Assembly: GCF_000002235.5 (NCBI RefSeq)
Contig: NW_022145604.1
Coordinates: 28,989,291-29,053,290, forward strand
Origin: Strongylocentrotus purpuratus
Taxonomy: Eukaryota > Echinodermata > Echinoidea > Camarodonta > Strongylocentrotidae
Direction of reading: 5' to 3'
Length of the DNA: 64,000 nucleotides
Both the position numbers and the translations under genes were made by a program. This document shows positions 10,891 through 23,600 of the stretch, in pieces (position 1 is the first letter of the stretch; each line of letters begins with the position of its first letter). The notes below the pieces were generated by a model. That model was not told the origin of the DNA and made no database searches. It was given only the letters and a program-made list of their open reading frames with translations.

Positions 10891-12619
10891 TAGTAAAATA
10901 AACCTACCAAACTACATAATACAATGAAATACTTGACTGAAAGTAAGGGAGTTTGATGTGGTGCACAATTGCACCCCTCTGTTAATAATCGAATAGTCCA
11001 TGGTGTTCATGAATATACATGTTTTTGCTTACCACGGCAAAATGCTTGCCTATACTAAATGGAAAAATTATGGTGGGGGTTGGCTGAAATGGACATAATG
11101 AACAAATCAGAACTGATCTATGATAATTCATGCTTGTTATCCTTCGTGTTCTTGACTTATAACCTTACAATCGAGTGGCAAATTGCGTCAAAAGTTCGAC
11201 TTTTTGCACATGTTTTATATAAGCAATGGCGAGCTGGCGACCTAGCTATTTTGACCAAATTACGGTGGGTAAACTTTCAAAAGTCAATGGGTCATGAGGG
11301 TTTCAATAAAAGAGCTAGTGATAACGAACGTCGGGGTGCATTTGCTTTTCGTTTAAAAAGAAGAAGAATTTTTAACGAGTTTGGGGGGTAAAAGTCCATT
11401 AGCTAACATATGTTTATAGGCATGCTGACGATGACGATAGGGGGCGTTGTCAAATGAGACTAAACGGAGCTATATGAGAGACATGACAGTGTCATTTCGT
11501 CCTAAAAAATACTAGATAAGGAATAAGAATTCCCACCTCCTACACCAAAATGAGGAGGCGCATATTTTTGTAATTTGCGCGTCTCATGCCTGTACATTTT
11601 AAATGGAAAGGAGGCCCCCAAAAGGTGTGTGTGTGTGTGTGTATTTGCGTATGAGAGCGTGTGTTTATGCGGGTGATCGTGTGGCTACTATATCTGCCCC
11701 CCCCCCCCTCATTTTTACTCTTTGCCTTAAAAGTGGAGGGTTAATTTGTACCCTATTTCAGTTCCACCCATATCAAGGCCGTATTAAATAGGGGGGGGGG
11801 TGTTTTGACTTTTGGGTGTTCAAACACCGACACCCCCACCCCTTATTCACCGGCTGGTTGATTCGCCCCTAAATATTTTCTCAGGAATTGGGGGGGGGGT
11901 GCCCATTATCACTACCACCACCAGCTGAAGCAGGAGCAGCATGATCATCATCAACATTAATACCACTATCACCACAATCATTATAATCCTCATTATCATC
12001 ACCACCACTACCACCCCCCCCCCCTCATTACCACCACCACCACAACCACCACCATCACACTCATCGCCAACCCGGACGTCACTACCACCAACACCATCAC
12101 AACTATCTTGGGCATACTCATGCTCACCACCATCACCACCAACCTCTAAGTATTAAACAAATGTGAATTAGATTGTATAATTATATATTATTATATTATT
12201 ATGTAACGATAGCATGACATATCATGTGCGAAGAAAGACAGCATGGTTCATATGCCAACAGGTTCATTTATTTTAAATAAAAACATGATAAAAAACACAT
12301 TTGAGAAGGATACTAAAATGAGTAAATATTTAAAAACGGAATCAGAAAACCTCCGAATTTTCAACTTGTGGTGGGAACACCTAAGTTGTCAGTGGTGGTG
12401 ATGGAGGGTGTTGTGAGGTGACGATGTCCTCTGGTAATCTGTGGAAAACTTTTCAATTCCCCAAGTATGGATGATGGGGAGGGCTGCGACGCACTATTTA
12501 AGCTCTGAAGTGCATTATAATGCTACTTTACAATCAGAATATACATTATAGAAACATATTTTATCTCTCGGTCCCTAGGCCTCATCTTATAGTATTCTTT
12601 GAAATACTTTACAATACAT
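10891..12619. other. Unpaired centre of the inverted duplication, no gene
   Basis: The sequence between the two palindrome arms holds GT/GC and poly-C/G runs (11620-11905) and imperfect CAT/CAC triplets (11930-12150). A 110-codon ORF (11062-11391) has no recognisable motif or splice context and is regarded as chance. Nothing else is seen. Confidence 0.5.
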
Positions 12620-13175
12620 GTATTCTTTCAACCATACTAAAGCGGATATTCTATTGAGCATTTTATAAGGATTCAAGTTACACAAAAAGAAATGGATGGG
12701 TAGCAAATTCAGGAGGATAGGGTATGCCGTACCCTAGAAATAATGATGGGTCATTCCGAACATATTACTAAAAATGTCTCAATATTACTTTAATGATACC
12801 CAACTTCATTTTGAGAGGAATTCTCTTTGATTTGCCTTCACAGTTAGATTTCTTTCCTCACAACCTCGCAAAATGTTCACCACGGTTAATAGAGGGCGGT
12901 AATAACATGCATGTTGTTGTTTTTATACTACAATATGCAAAATGGCTATGTTGGGTGTTTCACATTCCAGTTAAATTCTAATTTCAACTTTATTCCACAA
13001 ATTCAAGTTAAATAAATATACCAACATGTACACTATAATAAAGCGCAAATAAAAATATATCTAAAACCACTGAAATGTTCTCTCATAAATATGGTCGTCC
13101 TACATAAAGACAATTATACAAACAAAGAAATTAAGTTTACACCTTTCAAAGACATCATACACTTTTATTGCTGTA
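12620..13175 (-). promoter_or_regulatory. Displaced 3' UTR of GH3 copy B
   Basis: On minus this reads as the counterpart of 6580-7400, from ATAAAAGTGTATGATGTC through the shared AATAAA (plus-strand TTTATT at 12989-12994) to TATCCTCC/CTTTAGTATGG. A 1.5 kb LINE insertion now separates it from the last exon of copy B at 14666, so transcripts using this polyadenylation site must read through the LINE. Confidence 0.65.
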
Positions 13176-13180
13176 TTGTC

Positions 13181-14668
13181 TCACGTAAACGTAAACGAGA
13201 TCACATTACTCCCGTGTTGTATGATTTACATTGGTTACCTGTAAGAGATAGAATCATCTTTAAACTCTTATCAATTGCATATAAATGTAAACACAATGAT
13301 ACTCCCATGTATTTGCAAAATATTATTTCAAGTCATCTACCAACTCGCAATCTCCGTTCATCTTCAAAACATACACTGTTGGTCATAATGGTGGAATAAT
13401 TATTTTTACCCCAATTAATTGAATGATTTTGACAATGATTTATTCCCAATAGATCTAGATAATAGTATACATTCTCAGATTTTATTGAATGACAATTGGG
13501 TAGTGTATTTGTTTTGTGTGACTGCTAAAGCATGTGTGTGCTTCAATGCTAATCAATTAGGGGACCTACGTCCTTAAGTCATAACTGCAGTAATGGGGAT
13601 TTAATACCTCATAAAAGGGCACTAATATACCAAATCGACACGGTTTTGATCCTGGGGGCTCACAGTAACGAGGCCATTCCTGAGCCAAAGAATCATGACT
13701 GTACGCAGCGGTTGCTAGGGTACGTCGACGCCCCCACAAAAACAAAAAAACAAAGAAAATGCAATAAATTGTCAATAATTCATTGCATTCTGCCCCGACC
13801 CCCAACATAAAAATATCTTCTATGTGGGCTTGCCTTGAACCATAATGCATGGACCTACATAGGAATTTTTCCTGTTGGGGACTGGGGGACAATGCAATGA
13901 ATTATTGAAAATTTATTGCATTTTCTTTGTTTTTTTGTTTTTGTGGGGGCGTCGACGTACCCAAGCAACCGCTGTGTACAGTCATGATTCTTTGGCTCAG
14001 CAATGGCCTCGTTACTGTGAGCCCCCAGGATCAAAACCGTGTCGATGTGCTATATTAGTGCCCTTTTATGAGGTATTAATCCCCATTACTGTCAGTTATG
14101 ACTTAAGGACGTAGGTTCCCTAGTTGATTAGCATAGTAGCACACACATTCTTTAGCAGTCACGCAAAACAAACACTCCCCAATTGTCATTCAATAAAATA
14201 TGAGAATGTATACTATTATCTAGATCTATTGGGAATAAATCATTGTCAAAATCATTCAATAAATTGGGGTAAAAAAAATTATTCCACCATTATGACCAAC
14301 AGTGTACATTCACACCTTTAGTCACATCCACCAAAACATATGGGCACCGTGCTTTCCAGTATGCCATACCAGAACTATGAAACAATCTTCCAGAGTCTCT
14401 AAAACGTTGTCCTTCACTACATCAGTTTAAATCCGACTTAAAAACATATCTGTTTCGATCATGCCAGTCTTAAATTTAAATTTATATAGTAAACATGTGA
14501 ATTTTGTAATTGATTTGATAATTGTAATTGCTAAACGGTGAAAGCTCAATATTGTTCATGTCTTTTCTCTCTTCTCTCTCTCTCTCTCTCCCTCTCGTAT
14601 CTAAGCGCATAGAGACAATTTTGTAATATGCGCTATATAAGAATTTAACATTATTATTATTATTATTA
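13181..14668 (+). mobile_element. CR1/L2-like LINE 3' end inserted in GH3 copy B last exon
   Basis: The left part encodes HITPVLYDLHWLPVRDRI and LSIAYKCKHNDTPMYL, the standard post-RT segment of CR1/L2/Rex-type LINEs. After the foldback insertion (13372-14306) the frame resumes with GHRAFQYAIPEL, a stop, then NNLPESLKRCPSLHQFKSDL. The 3' UTR ends GCGCTATATAAG followed by ATT repeats, abutting codon ATG of GH3 copy B. The element is 5'-truncated and carries an in-frame TGA at the usual W codon. Copy A has the empty site (TCCATG next to CACAGCAATAAAAG). Confidence 0.82.
13372..14306. mobile_element. Long-armed foldback element inside the LINE
   Basis: Two arms of about 420 bp (13372-13800 and 13890-14306) are inverse copies of each other around a loop of about 90 bp. 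Ends read CACTGTTGGTCATAATGG and its inverse, with TA on each side (ACATA|CACTG, CAGTG|TACAT), as for Tc1/mariner-type insertions. Both arms translate to the same meaningless peptide (HDSLAQ, PPGSKPCR), which only reflects the palindrome. The arms differ at several percent of positions and no transposase is present. Confidence 0.8.
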
Positions 14669-17600
14669 CATGGAGTAACTGGAGTTGTCTTGCATGAGCT
14701 GTAGCGTTTCTTTTGTACGGAGTTTTCTCGGCACCTTGTACTGGTTTGCAGTCGTTGTGCTGTTAGCCAAAATGAAATCATGCAGACGATCAAATGTGCC
14801 GGGTTTGACGATGTGCACATCAGGAGGGGCTATACTTCCTTGCTCTCGGAACAGATTGTAGGTGTTAGAATGCAGACGGAGCTCTTCATCGACCTGTTAA
14901 TGTTTATAACAAACATTACATTTTATATGAAATCTCATTTAAATAACTGGAAAATGATGATGGTGATGGTGATGATGATGGTGATGATGATAAGGATAAT
15001 AATAACAATACTAGTAATATTGATGACGATTATGATGATAATAATAATAATAATATGATAATAATACTAATAATAATAAAGATAATAATACTGTTACTAC
15101 TACTACTACTGCTATTGCTACTACTACTACTACTACTAATAATAATAATAATACTACTAATAGTACTACTACTGCTCCTACTACTACTACTATACTTCTA
15201 TACTACTACTACTTCTACTACTACGACTACTACTACTCTTACTAGTTCTACTACTAAGACCCACAATTGATGCACAATTAATACATTATATATCAGTTCA
15301 AACATAGACAAAATAACACAAACTTTAAGAAAAAAATTAGACTTTAATATATGGGGAGAATCTCTAGAAATAATGGTAATAACAAGCAGCAAGAAGCAAG
15401 GAAACACACACACATACGAACGCGCGCAACACACATACACACACACGCACACATACAAACACGACATTTTCACCATATAAAACTTATTGATTTCAAGTTC
15501 ATACAACAATCTTACCTTATTGAGCGAGATGTCAGCAGAGGAAACTTCATCAGGTGTAGGGGAAATCTCAAGAAACACCACGTAGAATGGGCGATGGTCA
15601 GCGTCATCTTTGTCTGCAGGGAGGCAAGAAGAATAAGAATATTTAAACCATGTTTACAGGTGCAGTGGCTGTTCAGTGGAGCCTACCACTAAGGTTAACA
15701 TGTGCAATTCTACCGACTTGATAACGAGAATATCTAATATGAAACACGCGCTCAATATCTTCTAGGACTTGCCGATCTTTTTCCTAAGTATTTCCTAATG
15801 TTTGAAGTATATCCTATATATGCAAAGATTAAACCTGATCTTATAATGGTGGTATTTTTAAGAAATTCATATCTCAATTATGGATTTGAAGCTGATGACA
15901 CATAATGTTAACGGATTGGGGGACTTTAAAGCAAGGAAACGTTATTTTAATTATATGCTTAAACAGAACAAAGATATTATCCTTTTACAGGAAACTCATT
16001 CTGTAGAAAAGTAAGAATCATTATGGAGAAATCAAGTTAGATCTGATATTATTTTCAGTCATGGAACTTCTAAGAGCAGAGGAGTATGCATTATATTAAG
16101 AAAGACACCCGATTTTAAATTGTTAGACTCCATTAAAGATATAATGGGACGATTTTTATTGGTAAAAGTTGAAATTCAGAAGAAAGTTTATGTGATATGC
16201 AACATATATGCACCAAATAATGAGAAGGATCAGGTTGAGTTTTTTAAGAAAGTAGAATTGACCATACAAGATAACGTTGAAAATGGGGAAATTCTAATAA
16301 TTGGTGGGGACTTTAATTTAATTCAAAACCTTGATCTGGACAGGGCAGGTGGCTCAATGAAAAGCATTTGGAAGCACTCTGTGAATCTTATAGAAAATCT
16401 GAAAATATATTTTGGTTTGGTTGATGTTTGGAGAATCAGAAACCCCTGCAAAAAAGGATTTACATGGAGAAGGTATAACCCACTGGTGCAATCTAGATTG
16501 GATTTTTGGTTAATCCATGAATCCTTACAGAATACAATTAGTGAAAATGATATCATACCGTGTGTTTTGTCTGATCATGATCATGTTATTTTGCACATGA
16601 AAATTAAGACAAAAAATTCTGGTCCGTCCTACTGGAAATTTAACAATAGTCTATTGAATGATGTGGAGTATGTTAATGCTTTAGCTAATAAATACTCAGA
16701 ATGGATTGGTGAGTTTACAGATAGTAATGATAAAGGAGGGCTATGGGATTGGTTAAAGTTTAAAATTAGAGAATTTACTGTACCATTTTCTAAGAAGAAG
16801 AAATGTGAAAGGGAAGAGAAAAGAAAGGCTCTTGAAAAAGAATTGAAAAAATTAGATGACAGGATGGCAGCAGAAGATATAGATGAAGAATTAATGAAAA
16901 AGAAAAGGGAAATAGAACAGGAGCTGTTTAAAATATATGACTATTTTGCAGATGGGGCAATCTTGAGGTCAAGGTGTACATGGGATGAGAAAGGGGAAAA
17001 GAGTACTAAATATTTTTTGTCATTGTAAAAAGGTCAAGCAGCAAATTCCAATATTGATGTTTTGATTTCAGATGTAGGACGTATTGATAAACAGTCTGAA
17101 ATACAGGATTTCATTAAGAAATCATATAAAACTTTGTTTGAGAACAAAGATAAGGTGGAAGATGAGGTGAGCAAAGATTACATAAGTCAGAGTAACATCA
17201 AGCAACTCTTACTCACAGACGAAGAAAGAAATTCATGTGAAGGAAATATCACTTGCTCTGAAGCTAGGGCAGAATTGTTAAAAATGGCTAGAAATAAAAC
17301 ACCTGGGAACGATGGGTTAACTGTGGAGTTTTATGAGATGTTTTGGCCTTTGATATCAAAAGAAGTTATTGATTCTTTCAATTTTGCATATGAAAATAGT
17401 GTAATGTCTGTGTCACAAAGACAAGGTACAATTAAACTCATCCCTAAGCCTGATAGAGATAAACACACACTGAGCAATTGGCGTCCCATAACTCTTTTGA
17501 ATGTAGATGTTAAAATACTTTCTAAATGCTTGGCGAAGAGAGTTGCTAAGGTGATAGGAAAGTTAGTAGATAGTCAACAAACTGCCTTTATTAAAGGCAG

Positions 17601-20600
17601 ATACATAGAGGAAGGAATAAGATTAATATCAGACCTCTTACAATATACTAAGGAGGAGAATTTGAGAGGTATTATGCTAGCCCTTGATCTAACAAAAGCA
17701 TTTGATTCAATAAGCCACAGGTACATGCTAAATTGTTTAGAAGCGTTCAATTTTGGACCATCTTTCATACAATGGGTTAGAACATTGCACACTAATATAA
17801 GTAGTTGTGTATTGGTGAATGGATTTACCACTGGATATTTTCCAGTGTCTAGAGGAGTCAGACAAGGTGATCCTCTGGCTCCTTTACTGTTTATACTGAG
17901 CATGGAAGTTGTTCTTACAAGCCTTAATAATAATGATAATATTCAGGCTTTTGAATTTAGTGGAAAACAAATAAAGTATACAGCATATGCTGATGACATA
18001 ACTTGCTTTTGTAGGAATATACAAACAATGAAGATGGTTTTCAAAGTTTTTGAAGAATTCTCAATCATATCAGGTCTTTATTTGAATAAAACAAAAACGG
18101 AAGGTATATGGGTTGGGAAAGATAGGCACAATGGAGAAAAAACAAATGATATATATTGGGCAGACAAAAGCATAAGAATTGTAGGCATTCATTTCTCATG
18201 TAGTCAGGAAGTAGTCAGGAAACTGAACTTTGATAAGAGACTGGATGAAATAAAATGTACTTTCTTAAGATGGAAGAATCGGGGGTTAACTTTAATAGGA
18301 CAAATTCAACTGTTGAAAACATTTGTTATGTCTAAGATTATGTATATAGTTTCCAATATTGAAATACCCGATGATTTTGTTAAGGAGGTTGAAAAGTTGA
18401 TGTTTCAGTTTATATGGAAAGGTCCAGATAAGATATCACGGGCAAAAATGATTGCAGATTACACTGAAGGTGGTCTTAAATTCCCGAAACTAAAATGCAT
18501 GATAGAGACACAGCTGGTTAAGTGGATTCAGAGATATTATACAGAATCAGATCATCATTGGAAGTTGTTCTTTGACCACTATAGTAAACGATTTGGTGGA
18601 AAATTGATTTTTATGAGTAATTATTCTATGAGCCAGTTGAATTCTCTTGAAATTCCCATATTTTATCATAACTTGTTGTTAGCATGGTCCAAGACAAAGG
18701 AGTATAATCAATTTGTTGATGATCAAGGAGCCCAAGCAAGTGTACTTAGTCAAATTGTTTGGAACAATCAATATATTCTTATTGATAATAAATCAGTTTA
18801 CTGTAAGGCCTTTCATGAGGCAGGTCTATGTTATGTTTTTCAACTTTTTGATCTACATGGAAACATTGTGCAATTTAATCTTTGGAAAGCAAGAGGAGTA
18901 CCAGGTAAATACTGCATGATATATTTGGCAATAGTATCGCTAGTCAGGAAGAAATGGGGAACTTCATTTAATCAATTATTGATACAAATGTTCTTGGAGA
19001 AAATAGATTATGAACATGATCAATCTGACCTTTTGACAGTAGAAATTCAAAAACTAAAAACTAGAAATATTTATGTTGATTTAGTTAGTAAATTGACATG
19101 TAGACCTGTCTGTGAACCCCTATTTTCAACTAAATATGGGATAGAAGAGGAGGAATGGCCACAAATGTATCTACTCCCATTTAAATGCACAATAGAAGTT
19201 AAGATGAGAGTCTTCCAGTTTAAAATTTTGCATAATATTCTATACACCAATGAGAGACTATTTAAAATGAAGCAAGTTCAGACAGAACTTTGCACATTGT
19301 GCGAGACCTCTGTTGAAACTCCTTTACACCTTTTTTATGAGTGTAAGGTTGCTGAAGATTTAAGACAAGCTTTTGTTGATAAAATTGGTCTAAAGCTATC
19401 TGTCAGATATGAGGATCTATCTAGGAAAAGAATGATGTTTGGATTCATAAAGGATTGGTAGGGACCACATAAAATATTATTAAATCACTTAATTATCTTA
19501 TTGAAGAGATACATTTATATTCAGAAATGCAGGAATTTAGTAGTAAGTTTCAAAGGTTTTGAAACGTTCATTTGCAATATCAGACATATAGAATTGGTAA
19601 TTGCTAAACAAAAGCACAAAGAAAACATGCACTATAGAAAATGGTCCCCAATTGAGAATTTATTTTAATTATCCATAATTATATTTTGATAATGATACAG
19701 TTCAAACCACCCGAGACTGATTTTTTAGTTTTTACATCAGGTCTGTTTGTTTGTTTGTTTGATTGTTGTTGTTTTTTGGGGTAATTGTTACAGTGATTCG
19801 TATTTGATTATTGTTCTTTTAATGTTATACAATTATTTAATTCTTGTATGATTGTTGTTTTTGTAATGTTACAAAAAATTTCGAAAATCAATAAAAATTT
19901 CGAAAAAAAAAAAAAGATTATACGATGGGTGTACTGGATTAGTGGTTACATCACCAGACTGTGGATCACATGGTTCACAGTTCGAGTCCCGCCAGGGCAC
20001 TACGTTTGCTCTAAATTGTTCTACTCTCCACCCAGGTGGAGAGTAAGGGTACCTTGTAGGAATGTATTCCTGAAAGCTTTTAGCGCCAGAGCCATGGGCA
20101 GCTAGGCTAAAGCCAGGGTAATAATGATACTTTGTAGGCGCCTTGAGCTGAGCATCCCCCAGGATGCATACATGCGCATTAAAAATAGACCTATTAGTAT
20201 TCTTCCTATTCTTCTTATTACTATTATTATTATTATAACTATTATCATTACCATTAGTATCATAAGTATTATTACTATTATCAATAGTATTATTGCTATT
20301 CTTAATATTATAATCATTAGTATTATTACTAATATTATTATCATCATTATTACCATGATTATCCAAGAGAAAGCTTTCTGCTACAGCATAATCATCCAGG
20401 CTGAAATTAGACCAGTGGTTTACTGCAGCCTCTATGGCTTCCTTCACAATGCTTTGATCAAGTTTCTCATATTTTACGTTGAGCATCTGGCCTGATCTGT
20501 AAATAGGAGAAAATGTTTCTTGTATGAACGTCCATTAAACATAATGAACGAGCATCCTACTTGAATTGTTTCTGATACGCCTGCCAATAACGCAAAACAC

Positions 20601-23600
20601 AATTCTTGGAGGCCCGTATAATGCGTTTAAAAATATAACTAGAACAAAAATTCGATTCCATTTTTCTTTTATCCAAGTGTACTTTAAATGGCTCTCAAAA
20701 TGTAAACTTACACTGCAGCTGTCATACTTAGATTAAAAGTAAATGTCCTTTCTTTTCAGTCAAAACCTATTTTGCTCATTGGGGTGTGTCTTTCCATGAT
20801 AACAGTCATGAAAGCACGGGGGGGGGGGAAACGGGAGTTACAAAAATGCATTCACTATACAGGCTTACCTATACATGAATTCAACTACAGGTGTATTCAA
20901 GTGATAACGCCTAACCCTGATGACGTCACCATATCTGAACCGATAGATACCGAATGTCTGTGTGATGACGATCTCGTACAGGCCTCCGACCTCGAGTTCA
21001 TCAATGAAGAGTGTCTTCGGCTGATCCTCATGCCTATGTCGAAGAGAAAATGTAAGTCACTGTGATTGATATCTGAAATCTTTGTATATGGAATCCGTAA
21101 TTAGCATTAATACCAAACAAACAAACTCATCAAAGTTTTAATACAGGAATTTTCATTGGTTTGGGGTAATCGTAGACTTTATCAAAAAGGATGTGATTTC
21201 AGATATTGGTGCGCCTGCTGTAAAGCATTTTCCCCGTTAGAAATATGTGAGAATGGAACAAGTTCATCATCACTTACATCTCGTTTTCGGGAATGAATTC
21301 GAGGACGCCAAGAGATGGCATGAGAACAAATTCGTCTTTCTCCTGCAGAGGCCAAAGGTTGATACCGATGACACCTTCAGTAGCACCTAGGGCGCGACTA
21401 AATAACGTTACACCTGGCAGAATATGAAAATAACACAATGGTAATAAATTAATCATAAAGTCAGTTCGCCTAAAACTCAAGGTAGAGTAACGTCTTTCGA
21501 TGTCATCCTTAAAACCTCACTATACATAACGGCAGACGGCACTTTAAGCATAGATTATCTTGTCAGGTTCAAAGGCATGGTCATAACAACCATGATAATA
21601 CAACCATAGAATTGAATAAGGTCTGTCCAAATGATGTCAAAATGTCAAAATATAAATGAATAAATCTCCATTTTCAAATAGAGTTGAAATAGACAATCCT
21701 CCAATAATTTAATGACACCTAACTTTGATATTAATCCTCTTAATCTTAAAGCCCGTCTGGACTAGATTGGCCACTTACAGGTGGCTATCTCATCAACTTC
21801 GCTCTCAATTCATATCAGAAAAAGAGGATCATTGGGGACCAATGGTCACCGCTTAGGCTTTGTTTTCTATATAGAGTTAGCAAGTAGCTACAAGTAGTAC
21901 AGTGGGGCTTAAAGATAAGGTGAAACAGAGTGTGAAAGAGAGAGAGAGAGAGAGAGATAGAGAGGGAGTGAAATAAAGACCTTGAAACTTTGCATGATGT
22001 GGTTTAGGACAACTAGTCCTTCGTACCTTTCAAATATGATTTCAGCAGTTTTTGCTTTATACCCACAGTATCGCTGGCTTGCACAAATTTCAAGCAGGGC
22101 CATACTCTTCTCAGTATGCCTTCGAATCCCTTCTCGAATTCTCTCTTCAGATCTGCCGCACGTTCCGGATCTCCCTCACCCATCTCTCTGACAAGTACTT
22201 GGTGAATCTCTGGAGGAACGTTGTTCGTCGACACTGTTCCGATCTCGATGTCACGAACGAAGTCGGGCCAACGTTTCTCAATCAGTTGCATGGCAGACAT
22301 CACGGTGGATGTAAAGTTACAGCTAACGGACCGGAGGTTTGGGTCGCGAAGGCCGAAAAGAAGATGAACGTAGAGGGCGTCGTTAGGATCTTCAACCTGG
22401 AAACCTTCGCCTGGTGTGGCGTAGATCACTAGCAGAGGTTTCATCGAAGGGGGTATCATGGATGCAGGACCGATGGGAATCCCGGTCTCTGTATATCTCC
22501 TCTTTGGTGCTGTATACACGTTTATTTCTCGTTGAAGGAGACTACCATAACCGAATGCGTTAACACGGGCGTGGATGTTTACCATATAAAGTGTGGATAG
22601 TATAGTCAGAAAGGATTGACCATATGGCAACATCTTTGACTTTCCCGTAGTTCCAGAAGTAAGAGCAAATCTTATAGTTTGTTCTCCTGTCATGATACCC
22701 TGCTCACCTTTAGCCATGCGATCTACGAATGGTCTGTAACGTTCATAAGTTGTCAGAGGGTGTTTCTCTCTAAGGTCCCTCAAAGACGTCACAGAATCAA
22801 GTCCATAAAGTTTCACGTATTCCGTGTTGATGTTTACCTCGAGGATGGCTTTCAAATATTCTTCCTGTGTTTTTCGGGGGTTCTTCCAAGCTTCCTCACA
22901 TCTGCTAACCTTTCGATTGCGGATAAATAACATCACTGACATAATAAAGACCTGGGTGTATGCTGATTTTAGGCCATGCCCATACGCTATCTGTAGTGAG
23001 GCCATCCATAGCGATAGCACGGCAAGCAGTATACTTATCGTTCCGAGCAGCCCTGAAACAAACAAGAAGAAAATATAGTGCAAATAGGGTGTGTGGGTGT
23101 GTTATGTATGTGCGTGTAATTGTTTATCATTCTATTTTGCTTCTTATATAGCCTTAGAGACTTCGGTGGTAAGCGCTTTGAAAGCACCGTTTTGTTGTTG
23201 TTGGTGTTGTTGTTACCACATAGCCTATATGTTTGCCGTTGCCATATGCTATTCATATGCTATTCATATATTCATGAATTTTTTTTAGTGTTATGATTAA
23301 ATCTTTGCAGTTGATGCAATTAACCACAAGGTATCATTACAGTGTATAACAAATGTTGTAGCGTGTGTGTTATGTATGTGTGTGGGGGCTGGTGGAGCGC
23401 GTGTGCGTGTATATATGAAAGTGTGGTTGTGTTTTCTGTTATGCAAAGAAAAATAACATACACTTTTATAAATACTTTTGCATACTTTGTAAAATGTTGT
23501 TTGTAATTGATTTAGTGTATCAGGATGAATAAATGTGAGTATCTATTCTCTGTTCCTTAACAAAACTTGTTTGTGTATTAATACGTACCCTCATAAGGCT

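Noticed and set aside
11062-11391. 110-codon ORF as a gene
   Set aside because: No domain, no splice or start context, and it lies in repeat-rich spacer.
13566-14114. Two ORFs encoding nearly the same peptide on opposite strands
   Set aside because: They are the two arms of a foldback element, not a conserved protein.
15880-19668. Possible domesticated reverse transcriptase
   Set aside because: In-frame stops, A-tail, target duplication and empty paralogous site show an ordinary LINE insertion.
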